Assembly: GCF_022549785.1 (NCBI RefSeq)
Contig: NZ_JAKZGO010000004.1
Coordinates: 111,603-175,602 of the forward strand
Reading direction: 5' to 3'
From: Belliella alkalica
GTDB lineage: Bacteria; Bacteroidota; Bacteroidia; Cytophagales; Cyclobacteriaceae
Length of the DNA stretch: 64,000 bases
Under the pieces are notes generated by a model. It made no database searches, was not told the DNA's origin, and worked only from the letters and a program-made list of their open reading frames with translations. The translations under genes were made by a program, and so were the position numbers. Positions 1 through 8,851 of this stretch are shown here, in pieces (the stretch's first letter is position 1; every line of letters starts with the position of its first letter).

Positions 1-1426
1 TCCAAGACTCAAACAAACCTTCGGATACCAAATGAATCTTCGGTTCTGTCAAAGCCAAGTCTTTATATCGCTTGGCATCATAGTCGGAATTGATTTCTCT
101 CAGTGCAATGTCTAGAGTGGTTTTGAACAATTCGGGATCATCTGGCAAGGTCTTGAACTCTACGATCCATTCATGCGCCCCTTTTGATTTTGAATCGTTG
201 AAATAAACTGGCGCAGCTGTAAAGTTAATAATGCTTGCATGGGTTTTGTCAGCTGCCATTTGAATAGCTTTTTCAGCATTTTCAACGATCACTTCTTCAC
301 CAAAAGCATTTATAAAATGTTTAGTCCTACCGGAAATTTTAATTCTGTATGGGAAAGTACTAGTGAATTTGACTGTATCGCCAATCTTGTATCTCCAAAG
401 TCCTGCATTGGTAGAGATCAAAATGGCGTAGTTTTTACCTACTTCCACATCGCATAGAGGTACTACTTTTGGTTGAGGCTTATCCCATTCATCCATTGGG
501 ATAAACTCATAGAAGATCCCATAATCCAACATGAGCAAAAGCTCCTCAGAGTCTTTTTGGTCTTGTATCCCGAAAAACCCTTCTGAAGCGTTGTAAGTCT
601 CCATGTAGTGCATTTTTTCGGAAGGAATCAATTCTTTGAACAGGCTTCTGTATGGGCCAAAAGCAACTGCGCCATGGAAAAACACTTCCAGATTTGGCCA
701 TACTTCCAAAATGTTTTTGGCATTTTTCAATTCTAAAACCCGCTGCAAAAGCACAATGGTCCAAGTAGGAACTCCTGAGATGCTAGTGACATTTTCATGC
801 ATGACTTCTCTAGCCATCCTATCTATTTTTGCTTCCCATTCTTCCATCAGTGCGATGTCGAGACTCGGCGTTCTGGCCATCTGTACCCAAATAGGGAGGT
901 TTTGTGTAATCACCGCAGAAATATCTCCTACTTTGCTGGAGAGGTTTGGAGATATTGGGTTTGGTGCCAAACTTCCTCCGATTGTCAATGCTTTTCCTGA
1001 AAACAGTTTGCTGTCTGGATAATTATTGACATAAAGAGAGATCATGTCTTTGCCTCCTTTAAAATGACATTCTTCCAAAGATTCCTGTGAAACAGGGATA
1101 TATTTACTTCTACTGGAAGTTGTTCCGGAAGACTTAGAAAACCATTCGATTTCGGTATTCCAAATTACGTTTTGTGATCCCTTCATTGTCTTTTCTATGT
1201 AGGGTTTCATTTCTTCATAATCATGAATAGGAACTTTTGAAGCAAAGTCTTTGTAATCTTTGATTTTTGAAAAATGATGTTTTTTTCCAAACTCAGTTCT
1301 TTTGGCGTCATCGATTAGTTCAAAAAGAATTTCTTCCTGAGTATCTATCGGATTTTCCATGAAATTTTTGATTTGACCAATTCGATTTTTAAAAATCCAA
1401 GTCATAAAAGTATTGACCACTTCCAT
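1..1426 (-). CDS. GH3 auxin-responsive-promoter family protein (3' end cut by window)
   Basis: This is an open minus-strand frame running off the left edge, beginning [15 protein letters not shown]. The translated sequence matches the GH3 acyl-adenylate superfamily as found in Bacteroidota: an N-terminal helix, the phosphate-loop region WFSKSSGTTSSRSKYIP, then YNASEGFFGIQ, LWRYKIGDTVKFT and ISGRTKHFINAFGEEV, which correspond to the adenylate-binding and hinge motifs of the ANL fold. Plant members conjugate amino acids to hormones; the bacterial substrate is unknown. The ATG shares its A with the TGA of lptB (TGATG at 1424-1428), so translation is probably coupled to lptB. About 475 codons are visible and the C-terminus is missing from the window. 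The family call is confident, the function is not. Confidence 0.85.
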   Translation of the reverse strand, partial: MEVVNTFMTWIFKNRIGQIKNFMENPIDTQEEILFELIDDAKRTEFGKKHHFSKIKDYKDFASKVPIHDYEEMKPYIEKTMKGSQNVIWNTEIEWFSKSSGTTSSRSKYIPVSQESLEECHFKGGKDMISLYVNNYPDSKLFSGKALTIGGSLAPNPISPNLSSKVGDISAVITQNLPIWVQMARTPSLDIALMEEWEAKIDRMAREVMHENVTSISGVPTWTIVLLQRVLELKNAKNILEVWPNLEVFFHGAVAFGPYRSLFKELIPSEKMHYMETYNASEGFFGIQDQKDSEELLLMLDYGIFYEFIPMDEWDKPQPKVVPLCDVEVGKNYAILISTNAGLWRYKIGDTVKFTSTFPYRIKISGRTKHFINAFGEEVIVENAEKAIQMAADKTHASIINFTAAPVYFNDSKSKGAHEWIVEFKTLPDDPELFKTTLDIALREINSDYDAKRYKDLALTEPKIHLVSEGLFESW

Positions 1427-2166
1427 CAATTAAACACTTTACGTTTCAATTCAAAATTTTGCCCTAAATATACCCTCCTCACTTGTTCATCTGCTGCCAA
1501 CTCTTCTGCTGAACCTGCTTTTAGTAATTTGCCTTCAAACATCAAATATGCCCTGTCTGTGATCGAAAGTGTTTCATTCACATTATGATCTGTGATAAGG
1601 ATTCCAATGTTTTTGTTTTTCAATTTGGCTACAATTGTCTGAATTTCTTCCACGGCAATAGGATCTACCCCAGCAAAAGGTTCGTCTAGCAATACAAATT
1701 TAGGATCAACAGCCAATGCACGGGCGATTTCTGTCCTTCTTCTTTCACCACCTGAAAGTACCATTCCCAGATTTTTTCTAACATGTGTCAATGAAAATTC
1801 TTCCAAAAGACTTTCGACTTTTTCCTTTCGGTCAGCTTTTTTCATTTTGGTCATCTCCAATACAGCCATGATGTTTTCTTCTACAGAAAGCTTGCGAAAT
1901 ACAGATGCTTCTTGGGCAAGATATCCTATCCCTAACTGCGCTCGCTTGTACATGGGAAGGGAAGTTATATTTTTGTCATCCAAAAAAATCTGCCCTTCGT
2001 TGGGCTGTATCAATCCAACTATCATATAAAAAGACGTGGTCTTGCCAGCTCCATTTGGGCCTAACAATCCAACTATCTCACCTTGCTTTACTTCCACAGA
2101 GATATCATTTACTACCTTTCTGCTCTTGTAAATTTTGACAAGGTTATCTGCCTTTAGAATCATCAT
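1426..2166 (-). CDS. lptB: LptB, LPS export ABC transporter ATP-binding protein
   Basis: This 246-residue cytoplasmic ATPase powers lipopolysaccharide extraction from the inner membrane with LptFG. It has a Walker A GPNGAGKT at residues 36-43, the Q-loop at YLAQEASVF (82-90), the signature LSGGERRR at 137-144 and Walker B FVLLDEP with D161/E162, followed by the D-loop AGVDP and a switch histidine in ITDHNV. The LptB/YhbG hallmark [13 protein letters not shown] is present, which separates it from amino-acid importer ATPases. It starts one base after the recJ stop and its TGA overlaps the start of the next gene, so it sits in a tight recJ-lptB-GH3 operon. An ATG three bases further in is an equally possible start. 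Confidence 0.95.
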   Translation of the reverse strand: MMILKADNLVKIYKSRKVVNDISVEVKQGEIVGLLGPNGAGKTTSFYMIVGLIQPNEGQIFLDDKNITSLPMYKRAQLGIGYLAQEASVFRKLSVEENIMAVLEMTKMKKADRKEKVESLLEEFSLTHVRKNLGMVLSGGERRRTEIARALAVDPKFVLLDEPFAGVDPIAVEEIQTIVAKLKNKNIGILITDHNVNETLSITDRAYLMFEGKLLKAGSAEELAADEQVRRVYLGQNFELKRKVFN

Positions 2167-2167
2167 A

Positions 2168-3895
2168 TCAATCGAATTTTATGTCTTTGACGTACAGTTG
2201 CAAGCTACTGTTGTTCCTGAAAGTATTTTCTCTAATTTCAAATGCAAGGTCAAACCTCATTTTCTGTTTGAGCATCTTGTACACGATTTCATCTTCGTAT
2301 TTTGTTCTATCAGCCATTCCAAAAGCAATACAAACGGGTTTGGTAACCTGTCCATTTTGAACGACATTGAAGCGAAGATGTTTTTCCTTAAGGATCCTCA
2401 CGTCTTCTGCATATACCTGATTGGCGTAGAAAATGGGCTCTGGATTCCCCGGTCCAAAAGGAGCCATCTGCTTGAGTATATTGTAAAATTTATAATTGAT
2501 CTGATCCAGCAAGATTTCATCATCCACCTCCAATACTGGCATCAAATGTACATCTTGAATTCTTGAGCTGACTACTCTTTCGAATTTTTCTTGAAAAGCT
2601 GCCACATTTGCAACTGACATTGTTAGCCCGGCAGCATATTTGTGCCCGCCGAATTGCTCAAGCAAATCACTACATTCGCTGATAGCTTCATATATATTGA
2701 AGTCATATACTGACCTTGCGCTTCCTGTAGCTTTGTTGTTGGATTCGGTAAGGATTATTGTAGGTCGGTAGTATTTTTCTATACAACGTGAAGCCACGAT
2801 TCCGATTACCCCTTTGTGCCAATCTTCTTTAAATAGAACTGTTGATTTCATTTGATGCACAACATCCCTTTCTTCAATCATCTGAAGGGCTTCCCTTGTG
2901 ATGTTTTCATCAAAATTTTTCCTTGCTGCATTGACAGTATCCACGATTTCTGCCCTTCGCATGGCATCGTCTAGATCTTTGGAGATCAACAATTCCACAG
3001 AGGCTTTCGCATGCTCTAATCTTCCTGAGGCGTTGATCCTCGGCCCAATTTTGAAGACAATATCCGATATATCAATCTCCTTTTCGACCAAATTACTTTT
3101 CAACATCAATGCCTTGATGCCAGGTCGCGGGTTGTTGTTCAACCTTTCTATTCCATAAAATGCCAAGATTCTATTTTCCCCTGTGATAGGAACGATGTCT
3201 GCCGCAATGCTAATGGCCAACAAATCCAGGTATGCAGTCACCTTGGAAGCATCCTTCTTTGTTTTCAATGCATAACCCTGAATCAATTTGAACCCAACAC
3301 CACATCCGCTCAACTCCTTGTATGGATAGTTGCAATCCAATCTTTTTGGATCTAAAATTGCCACGGCAGGAGGCAACTCTTCTCCCGGTGTGTGGTGATC
3401 ACAAATGATAAAATCTACCCCAAGCTCCTTGGCCAACTTGACTTTTTCAATGGCTTTGATCCCACAATCCAATGAGATGACCAATTTGAAATTTTCTTCT
3501 GCCGCATATCTCACCCCTCGCTCTGAAATGCCATAGCCTTCCTTGTACCTATCTGGGATGTAGAATTCCAAATGCTGGTAAAATTGGCTCAAGTATCCAT
3601 AAACCAAAGCTACTGAAGTAGTACCATCTACATCGTAGTCACCATAGATCAAAATCTTTTCCTCAGCAGCGATTGCTTGGATCAACCTATCCACTGCTTT
3701 GTCCATATCCTGCATCAAATAGGGGTCATGGAGCTTATCCAAATCTGGGCGAAAATAGTCTTTTGCTTTCTGAAAAGTATTGATGCCCCTGTTGACCAGC
3801 ATATTGGCCAAAGTTTCATTGACATTGATTTCACTACTTAAAGAAACTACATTTTCTATATCCGCCTTTTCCCTGATCTTCCAGTTGTACACCAT
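2168..3895 (-). CDS. recJ: RecJ single-stranded-DNA-specific 5'-3' exonuclease
   Basis: This is a 575-residue DHH-superfamily exonuclease of normal RecJ length, acting in recombination repair and mismatch repair. Motif [10 protein letters not shown] is at residues 86-94, SLDCG at 141-145, the DHH motif in CDHHTPG at 165-171, then SGCGVGFKL, the GPRINASGR signature of the DHHA1 linker, and the DHHA1 segment with [11 protein letters not shown]. The C-terminal OB-fold ends in YVKDIKFD. It is the first gene of a minus-strand unit with lptB one base downstream. An AT-rich 313-bp region upstream would hold its promoter. Confidence 0.96.
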   Translation of the reverse strand: MVYNWKIREKADIENVVSLSSEINVNETLANMLVNRGINTFQKAKDYFRPDLDKLHDPYLMQDMDKAVDRLIQAIAAEEKILIYGDYDVDGTTSVALVYGYLSQFYQHLEFYIPDRYKEGYGISERGVRYAAEENFKLVISLDCGIKAIEKVKLAKELGVDFIICDHHTPGEELPPAVAILDPKRLDCNYPYKELSGCGVGFKLIQGYALKTKKDASKVTAYLDLLAISIAADIVPITGENRILAFYGIERLNNNPRPGIKALMLKSNLVEKEIDISDIVFKIGPRINASGRLEHAKASVELLISKDLDDAMRRAEIVDTVNAARKNFDENITREALQMIEERDVVHQMKSTVLFKEDWHKGVIGIVASRCIEKYYRPTIILTESNNKATGSARSVYDFNIYEAISECSDLLEQFGGHKYAAGLTMSVANVAAFQEKFERVVSSRIQDVHLMPVLEVDDEILLDQINYKFYNILKQMAPFGPGNPEPIFYANQVYAEDVRILKEKHLRFNVVQNGQVTKPVCIAFGMADRTKYEDEIVYKMLKQKMRFDLAFEIRENTFRNNSSLQLYVKDIKFD

Positions 3896-4208
3896 AAGGC
3901 TAAATTACTAAACTGTATGGCTATTTTTATAAAGGCCTTGAATTAATTTGTTCTTTTCTGATAAACTGGATTATTGTTTATATTTTAATATGTGTAGTTT
4001 TCTGAGAAAATTAAAAAATTGAGGGCTAATTTGAAGGGTGAAAATGTATCGGCTGACATTGGATAGAATTAACATGTATGTTGAATAGCTAAATTACCAT
4101 TTGCAACCTTTTAAAAATGGTACCGAGCGTTTGGAGTATTTGTTTAAAATGTATGAGGAGATGTTGCAGAAAGTTACGCTGTTTGCGAAATTTAAAAAAT
4201 GAAGAAAA
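3896..4208. other. Intergenic region with a possible gene remnant
   Basis: This AT-rich gap separates recJ from the RhuM gene. A short open stretch on the plus strand from 4089 to 4202 has no good start but reads like natural protein (contains ERLEYLFKMYEEMLQKV) and stops six bases before the RhuM ATG. It could be the C-terminal tail of a deleted gene from the same accessory module, or chance. No hairpin terminator was seen. Confidence 0.3.
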
Positions 4209-5255
4209 ATGAGCAAGAAGGAAAACAAGAAATCGGAGTCAAAGGAGATAATCCGTTCTTCTTCAGCTGAATATTTAACTTTTATTGCAGCTACTGGAGA
4301 AGGAGGAGTTGAAGCTATTTATGCAGATGAAAATATTTGGCTATCACAAAAAATGATGGGTACGCTTTATAACGTGAATGTAAGAACCATTAACGAGCAT
4401 CTTCAAAAGATATTTAAAGACAATGAATTACAAAACAATACAGTTATCCGGAAATTCCGGATAACTGCTTCAGATGGTAAAAACTATAATACACAGCATT
4501 ACAGTCTTTCTGCAATTATTGCGGTAGGTTACAAAGTAAATTCAGAAAGAGCGGTACAGTTCAGAAAATGGTCTACACAGATAATCCAGGAGTTTACAAT
4601 TAAAGGTTTTGCAATGGATGATGAGCGTCTAAAAAATGACGGCACTATTCTCGGCAAAAAATATTTTGAAGAACAGCTGCAACGTATCAGGGAAATCCGT
4701 TTGAGCGAAAGGAAGTTCTATCAAAAGATAACAGATATTTATGCAACAGCTATTGACTATGACTTGAGTGCGCAAGCAACCAAACGTTTTTTTGCAAACG
4801 TACAAAACAAACTGCATTGGGCAATACACGGCCAAACAGCGGCAGAAGTAATTATAAATAGAGCAGACCACCAAAAAGAAAATATGGGATTAACCAATTG
4901 GCAAGATGCTCCGAAAGGTAAAATTCAAAAATTCGATGTGAGCGTGGCTAAAAACTATTTATCCGAAAATGAAATGCAACAGCTTCAACGTTTAGTGTCT
5001 GCATATTTAGATATTGCAGAAGATATGGCCAACCGTCAAATCCCTATGACTATGGAAGATTGGGAAAGTCGTTTAAATAAATTTATAGAAGCTACCGATA
5101 GAGAGATATTACAAAATGCAGGCAAAGTAACTGCTGAAATTGCCAAAGCGCACGCAGAAAGTGAATTTGAAAAATATAGAATAATTCAGGATAGATTATT
5201 TGAAAGTGATTTTGATAAAATCATCAAAAATCAACTTCCGCCTAAAAAAGATTAA
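4209..5255 (+). CDS. Virulence RhuM family protein
   Basis: This 348-residue protein matches the RhuM (COG3943) family: an N-terminal region with YADENIWLSQKMMGTLYNV followed by RTINEHLQKIF, the conserved TASDGKNYNTQHYSLSAIIAVGYKVNSERAVQFRKW block, and the C-terminal region with KRFFANVQNKLHWAIHGQTAAEVI and LTNWQDAPKG. The name comes from a Salmonella pathogenicity-island gene, but the biochemical function is unknown. The N-terminal part resembles winged-helix or KilA-N-like DNA-binding modules of phage proteins. Family members often sit inside type I restriction loci or on mobile islands; here no restriction gene is next to it, so it looks like an orphan. Its codon use is richer in AT-ending codons than its neighbours, consistent with transfer. 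A perfect 27-bp palindrome lies inside the frame. Confidence 0.88.
   Translation: MSKKENKKSESKEIIRSSSAEYLTFIAATGEGGVEAIYADENIWLSQKMMGTLYNVNVRTINEHLQKIFKDNELQNNTVIRKFRITASDGKNYNTQHYSLSAIIAVGYKVNSERAVQFRKWSTQIIQEFTIKGFAMDDERLKNDGTILGKKYFEEQLQRIREIRLSERKFYQKITDIYATAIDYDLSAQATKRFFANVQNKLHWAIHGQTAAEVIINRADHQKENMGLTNWQDAPKGKIQKFDVSVAKNYLSENEMQQLQRLVSAYLDIAEDMANRQIPMTMEDWESRLNKFIEATDREILQNAGKVTAEIAKAHAESEFEKYRIIQDRLFESDFDKIIKNQLPPKKD
4441..4467. repeat. 27-bp perfect palindrome inside the RhuM gene
   Basis: The arms are CAGTTATCCGGAA and TTCCGGATAACTG around a single A. It lies over the codons for the TVIRKFRITA segment. It could be an intragenic operator or RNA hairpin, or a by-product of codon choice. 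Confidence 0.7.
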
Positions 5256-5483
5256 AAGGTGCCAAATAATTATACCTAACACACAACCAAACAGGGGAAT
5301 GCAAATGCACAAAACCTTTTGGAATGCAAGAAATGGAGGAGAAAGCTTATAAACGTAGAGCCGATTAATATTTATGAATTAGGCATCTACAGCATCAGGA
5401 AAATCAAGAGCTACAATAATTATTGCTTTAAATAAACTGAAAAAAGGTCAACAAATCTTAACTTCGATAAACACTTTCTACAA

Positions 5484-6305
5484 ATGTCATTGATCCCAAG
5501 TAAAAAAAGGTTAGCCCATATCGTTTTCGAACATGACGACAAAGCTTCAAAAGCATTTGATGTGACCATTCTTGTTTTGATCTTGGGAAGTATCATCGTA
5601 GTGGTATTGGATTCAGTAGGGGAGATTAGGGTAGAGTACCACAAGTTTTTTTCGGTCTTGGAATGGACTTTCACTATACTTTTCACATTGGAATACTTAC
5701 TCAGGTTGTGGCTTTCTAAAAGGAAAATTGGCTATGTCCTCAGTTTTTATGGTTTAGTAGATCTTTTTGCTATTGTTCCTACTTACTTAAGTTTGTTTCT
5801 TTTGAACACACAGTTTTTGGTTGTGATTCGATCGCTTAGGTTGTTGAGGGTGATTAGGATTTTGAAACTGGGGCGATATCTCAATGAAGCTGAGTTTCTC
5901 AAAGAAGCACTAAATGCAAGCAAAGCCAAAATCCAAATATTCATTGGGTCAGTATTGGCGATTGTGTTGATAGCGGGTACATTGATGTACATTGTTGAGG
6001 GTCCAGAAAGTGGCTTCACCAGCATTCCAATGTCCATGTATTGGGCGATTGTAACTTTAACTACCGTTGGGTTTGGTGATATTACGCCATTGACAGCTTT
6101 TGGTAAATTTTTGGCTTCACTGATTATGCTAATGGGGTATGGGATCATCGCTGTTCCAACAGGTATAGTCACTGCTGAAATGGCTAGTGCAAAAAATAAA
6201 ATCAGCATGGCAAATGCTAGATCTTGTGGAAATTGCAAATTCATAGAATCTGACGTCCAAGCAAAATTTTGTAAAAATTGTGGAGAGAAATTTCCCCAAA
6301 AATAA
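5484..6305 (+). CDS. Voltage-gated potassium channel with C-terminal zinc ribbon
   Basis: This 273-residue inner-membrane ion channel has six predicted membrane segments. S1 is near residues 27-44, S2 at 58-77, S3 at 86-106, an S4 voltage sensor with regularly spaced arginines (RSLRLLRVIRILKLGR, 116-131), S5 at 150-170, a pore helix plus the potassium selectivity filter TTVGFGD at 193-199, and S6 at 208-231. After S6, instead of a nucleotide-binding or RCK domain, comes a short four-cysteine zinc ribbon (C248, C251, C263, C266). It is monocistronic between the RhuM gene and a secreted hypothetical. The channel call is firm; the role of the ribbon is unknown. Confidence 0.92.
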   Translation: MSLIPSKKRLAHIVFEHDDKASKAFDVTILVLILGSIIVVVLDSVGEIRVEYHKFFSVLEWTFTILFTLEYLLRLWLSKRKIGYVLSFYGLVDLFAIVPTYLSLFLLNTQFLVVIRSLRLLRVIRILKLGRYLNEAEFLKEALNASKAKIQIFIGSVLAIVLIAGTLMYIVEGPESGFTSIPMSMYWAIVTLTTVGFGDITPLTAFGKFLASLIMLMGYGIIAVPTGIVTAEMASAKNKISMANARSCGNCKFIESDVQAKFCKNCGEKFPQK

Positions 6306-6354
6306 GCCATGAGGAAGCTTTACCCGTAAAAGTTCTAAAACTTAACCTTCACAT

Positions 6355-6843
6355 ATGAAAAAAGCTATTTTCTTTTGCTTACTGCTTGTGAGTGCCGGAT
6401 TTACTGCACAAGCTCAATCTCAATCCGATGAAGTTCAGGAATCATTTACTGAATGGAAAATCGTAACTGTCGTAGAGTCAATTATTCCCATGGGCTTAGG
6501 TAGATCTCGAATGATCGAAAACATGACAGAGGTAGATACCGAACAGTTTCGAACCTCTAGGACAGATGGAAAGAAGTCTTCTCAAAGAAGTGTGAGCCGA
6601 AAAGAGCTAAAGGTCGATAAGTTTGACGAAGCGAAACTTTTGAATTTTTTCAGTGCAACGGGGATAAATTTTCAGAATATAGCTTCAAATGATGCGATGA
6701 TAGCGGCTAGAATCATGGAACTTGAATCAGAGGGCTATGGATTGGTGTATGTGACAAGTGCTGTAGAAAGTCATGCTGGTTCCGAAGATAGTAGCGGATT
6801 ATTTATTACTAGAATGTTTTTCAAAAGAACATTGGTTGACTAA
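6355..6843 (+). CDS. Secreted hypothetical protein
   Basis: This 162-residue protein is not recognised. It has a clear Sec signal peptide (MKKAIFFCLLLVSAGFTAQAQS, cleavage expected near residue 20 after AQA) and a mature part without cysteines or membrane segments, so it is probably periplasmic. It sits 49 bp after the channel gene in the same direction and is followed by a hairpin terminator, so the two may be co-transcribed. No catalytic motif is visible. Confidence 0.75.
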   Translation: MKKAIFFCLLLVSAGFTAQAQSQSDEVQESFTEWKIVTVVESIIPMGLGRSRMIENMTEVDTEQFRTSRTDGKKSSQRSVSRKELKVDKFDEAKLLNFFSATGINFQNIASNDAMIAARIMELESEGYGLVYVTSAVESHAGSEDSSGLFITRMFFKRTLVD

Positions 6844-6847
6844 AGTA

Positions 6848-6899
6848 AATTTGTCTGGCCTCCTTTGGCTTGGATTGCAGCTGAGGAGGTCAGACAAAA
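6848..6899 (+). terminator. Terminator hairpin
   Basis: Arms TTTGTCTGGCCTCC and GGAGGTCAGACAAA pair with one G-T wobble just after the stop of the secreted hypothetical. The following T-run is weak. Confidence 0.6.
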
Positions 6900-6945
6900 A
6901 TTGCGCTAAGTGGTATCGAAGTTATAATTTTTTTATCTTTCAATC

Positions 6946-7722
6946 ATGAAGTTTAAGATTGCAATATTAGGGACAGGAAATGTGGCCTATCATCTGATTC
7001 CTGCTTTGGAAAATGCAGGCCATACCATCACCGAAATCTATGGTAGAAACTTGGAAGATGCGGAAAAATTGACAGAAAAAGTCTATGTGGCGGAAGCTGT
7101 TGATGAGCTGGATTTTTCTGAAAGTAAAGCTGAAATTTTCATTTTGGCAGTAAGTGATTCCGCAATTTCAGATATTGCCGATGAGATTATCTTGCCAGAA
7201 AATAGCATCCTTGTACATACATCAGGCACAGTTCCTTTAAGTATTTTGGGTTATAGCTCGGCTACTTACACAGGAGTAATGTATCCTTTGCAAACTTTCA
7301 GTAAAGGGAGAGCAATTGATTTTGTAGATGTTCCTTTTTTGTTGGAGTCAGAGGATGAGGAGACTTTGCAGAAGTTGAAAAAATTGGCTAAAAGCCTAAC
7401 TCCCTACAATTATATAGTCAAGTCAAAGGATCGGCTTGCATTGCACATAGCAGCAGTTTTTGCAAGCAATTTTACGAATCACATGATTAGATTGTCAGAA
7501 GAAATTATGGCAAGGCAAGGGTTGGATTTTGAAATGCTCAAACCCTTGATCATAGAATCAATAAGCAAAACTTTGGAAATCGGTGCCAAGAGGGCACAAA
7601 CAGGACCTGCAATTAGAGGTGATTTTGGGACGCTTGACAACCACTTCCAGTTTTTGAACTACAACGAGCAAGTTGCAGAACTTTATAGACTGATCTCTCA
7701 AGACATTATCGACGTGAATTGA
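6946..7722 (+). CDS. Rossmann-like / DUF2520 domain oxidoreductase
   Basis: This 258-residue protein has an N-terminal Rossmann fold with the dinucleotide loop ILGTGNVAYHL at residues 7-17, a strand-turn VSDSAISDIADEI, VHTSGTVPLSIL and VMYPLQTFSKGR, then an all-helical C-terminal DUF2520 domain (HIAAVFASNFTNHM, ARQGLDFEMLKPLI, TGPAIRGDFGTLDNH). It belongs to the 6-phosphogluconate/ketopantoate-reductase-like superfamily and is often annotated as F420-dependent NADP oxidoreductase. NADP is the likely cofactor but the substrate is unknown. In many Bacteroidota it neighbours HAD phosphatase and maf genes; here it stands alone between a terminator and the convergent pirin gene. Confidence 0.85.
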   Translation: MKFKIAILGTGNVAYHLIPALENAGHTITEIYGRNLEDAEKLTEKVYVAEAVDELDFSESKAEIFILAVSDSAISDIADEIILPENSILVHTSGTVPLSILGYSSATYTGVMYPLQTFSKGRAIDFVDVPFLLESEDEETLQKLKKLAKSLTPYNYIVKSKDRLALHIAAVFASNFTNHMIRLSEEIMARQGLDFEMLKPLIIESISKTLEIGAKRAQTGPAIRGDFGTLDNHFQFLNYNEQVAELYRLISQDIIDVN

Positions 7723-7829
7723 GAAATTGAAGATTGAAAGATTTGTGAAATTTTAAGATTTTATCAAGCTGGAAATTAGCCTTAAACTTCTTAGAATAAT
7801 TGAGATGATTAGGCTTCAAATGATTAAAG

Positions 7830-7867
7830 ATAAAAAAACCAAAGAGGTTTTGGAAACCCAAAACCTC
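7830..7867 (-). terminator. Terminator of the pirin gene
   Basis: A perfect 10-bp stem (GAGGTTTTGG / CCAAAACCTC, AAAC loop, 7844-7867) is followed on the minus strand by a T-rich run at 7832-7838, shortly after the pirin stop codon. Confidence 0.8.
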
Positions 7868-7885
7868 ATAAATTTTGATTTAGGA

Positions 7886-8740
7886 CTAGTCCTCCCAAGT
7901 CCCAAATTTCCCTGCTTGATAATCTTGGTATGCTTGCATGATTTCTTGCTGAGTATTCATCACAAATGGCCCTTGCGCCACCAAAGGTTCGTTGAATGGC
8001 TTGGCATGTCCCAAAATAACTATTGCATCTTGTGAAGCTTTGACGGTCAAAGAATCTCCATCATTATTAAATTCAATAAGATTTCTGTAAGGAATTTTTT
8101 CCCCTTGTATTTGTACTTCACCTCGTACCACATAGAAAAAAACATTCTCTTCTTGAGGGATATTTTTGGTAAATGTACTTCCTGATTTCATATAAACTGT
8201 ACTCATCATCATGGGACTGATGGTCTCAAATGATCCTTTGTGATTATCCCACTCACCTGAGATTAGTTGAACAGAGATTTTTCCATCCTCCAAATCAAAA
8301 TGTGTGATTTCATCTTTTTGTAAGCCTTTATACTTAGGCTTAGTCATTTTGTGCTTTGCAGGTAAATTGACCCATAGTTGGAGGATTTCCAGATCTCCCC
8401 CTTCTTTTTTGAATTTTTCAGAACTAACCTCTGCATGGATAAGTCCACTTCCTGCAGTCATCCATTGAATACCACCTTTTTCGATTACAGATTCATGCCC
8501 TCCAGAATCCTTGTGCATGATATCACCTTCAAGAATGAAAGTTACGGTCTCCATTCCACGATGTGGATGAGGTCCAAATGGAAGTCCATTGTTGTTTTTT
8601 GGATAGGTTTGGTGCCCATGATGATTGAGAAAAATAAATGGATCGATCTGCCTCAACTCCCTTGAAGGGAGTGGGTTATAAGTTATAAGGTCTGCGATGG
8701 GGTGATATGATGCCGTATGAATTGTTTTGATAGTTTTCAT
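7886..8740 (-). CDS. Pirin family bicupin protein
   Basis: This is a two-cupin pirin homologue. The N-terminal cupin carries the metal site PHPHRGMETVTFILEG together with HKDSGGHESVIEKGGIQWMTAGSGLIHAE, matching the His-His-His-Glu site of YhhW-type pirins, several of which are quercetin dioxygenases. The C-terminal cupin (IPQEENVFFYVVRGEVQIQ) lacks metal ligands, as usual. I start at MKTIKTIHTASYHP (285 aa). An upstream in-frame ATG at 8764 would add MYIHINSN, but that stretch is a perfect palindrome that looks like an operator. Function beyond redox or stress sensing is not settled for this subgroup. The gene is transcribed alone and ends at a strong terminator. Confidence 0.92.
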   Translation of the reverse strand: MKTIKTIHTASYHPIADLITYNPLPSRELRQIDPFIFLNHHGHQTYPKNNNGLPFGPHPHRGMETVTFILEGDIMHKDSGGHESVIEKGGIQWMTAGSGLIHAEVSSEKFKKEGGDLEILQLWVNLPAKHKMTKPKYKGLQKDEITHFDLEDGKISVQLISGEWDNHKGSFETISPMMMSTVYMKSGSTFTKNIPQEENVFFYVVRGEVQIQGEKIPYRNLIEFNNDGDSLTVKASQDAIVILGHAKPFNEPLVAQGPFVMNTQQEIMQAYQDYQAGKFGTWED

Positions 8741-8752
8741 ATTGGAGTTTAT

Positions 8753-8764
8753 ATGTATATACAT
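8753..8764. promoter_or_regulatory. Palindrome upstream of the pirin gene
   Basis: ATGTATATACAT is a perfect 12-bp dyad located 12 bp before the chosen pirin start. A second imperfect dyad, TGCTCCAAATGGAACA, lies at about 8788-8803. Both are candidate repressor sites; no regulator is adjacent. Confidence 0.35.
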
Positions 8765-8802
8765 CTAAATAGATAAAAACTCAAAATTGTTCCATTTGGA
8801 GC

Positions 8803-8834
8803 AAAAAAAAACGCTGGATTTATGTCCAGCGTCT
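8803..8834 (-). terminator. Terminator of the desaturase gene
   Basis: The perfect stem ACGCTGGA / TCCAGCGT is followed on the minus strand by an eight-T or longer run at 8803-8810, 18 bp after the desaturase stop. This is a textbook intrinsic terminator. Confidence 0.9.
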
Positions 8835-8851
8835 TGTAATTTTATTTGTTT

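Noticed and set aside
5783-6310. 175-codon minus-strand frame
   Set aside because: It is antisense to the potassium channel and has no coherent domain.
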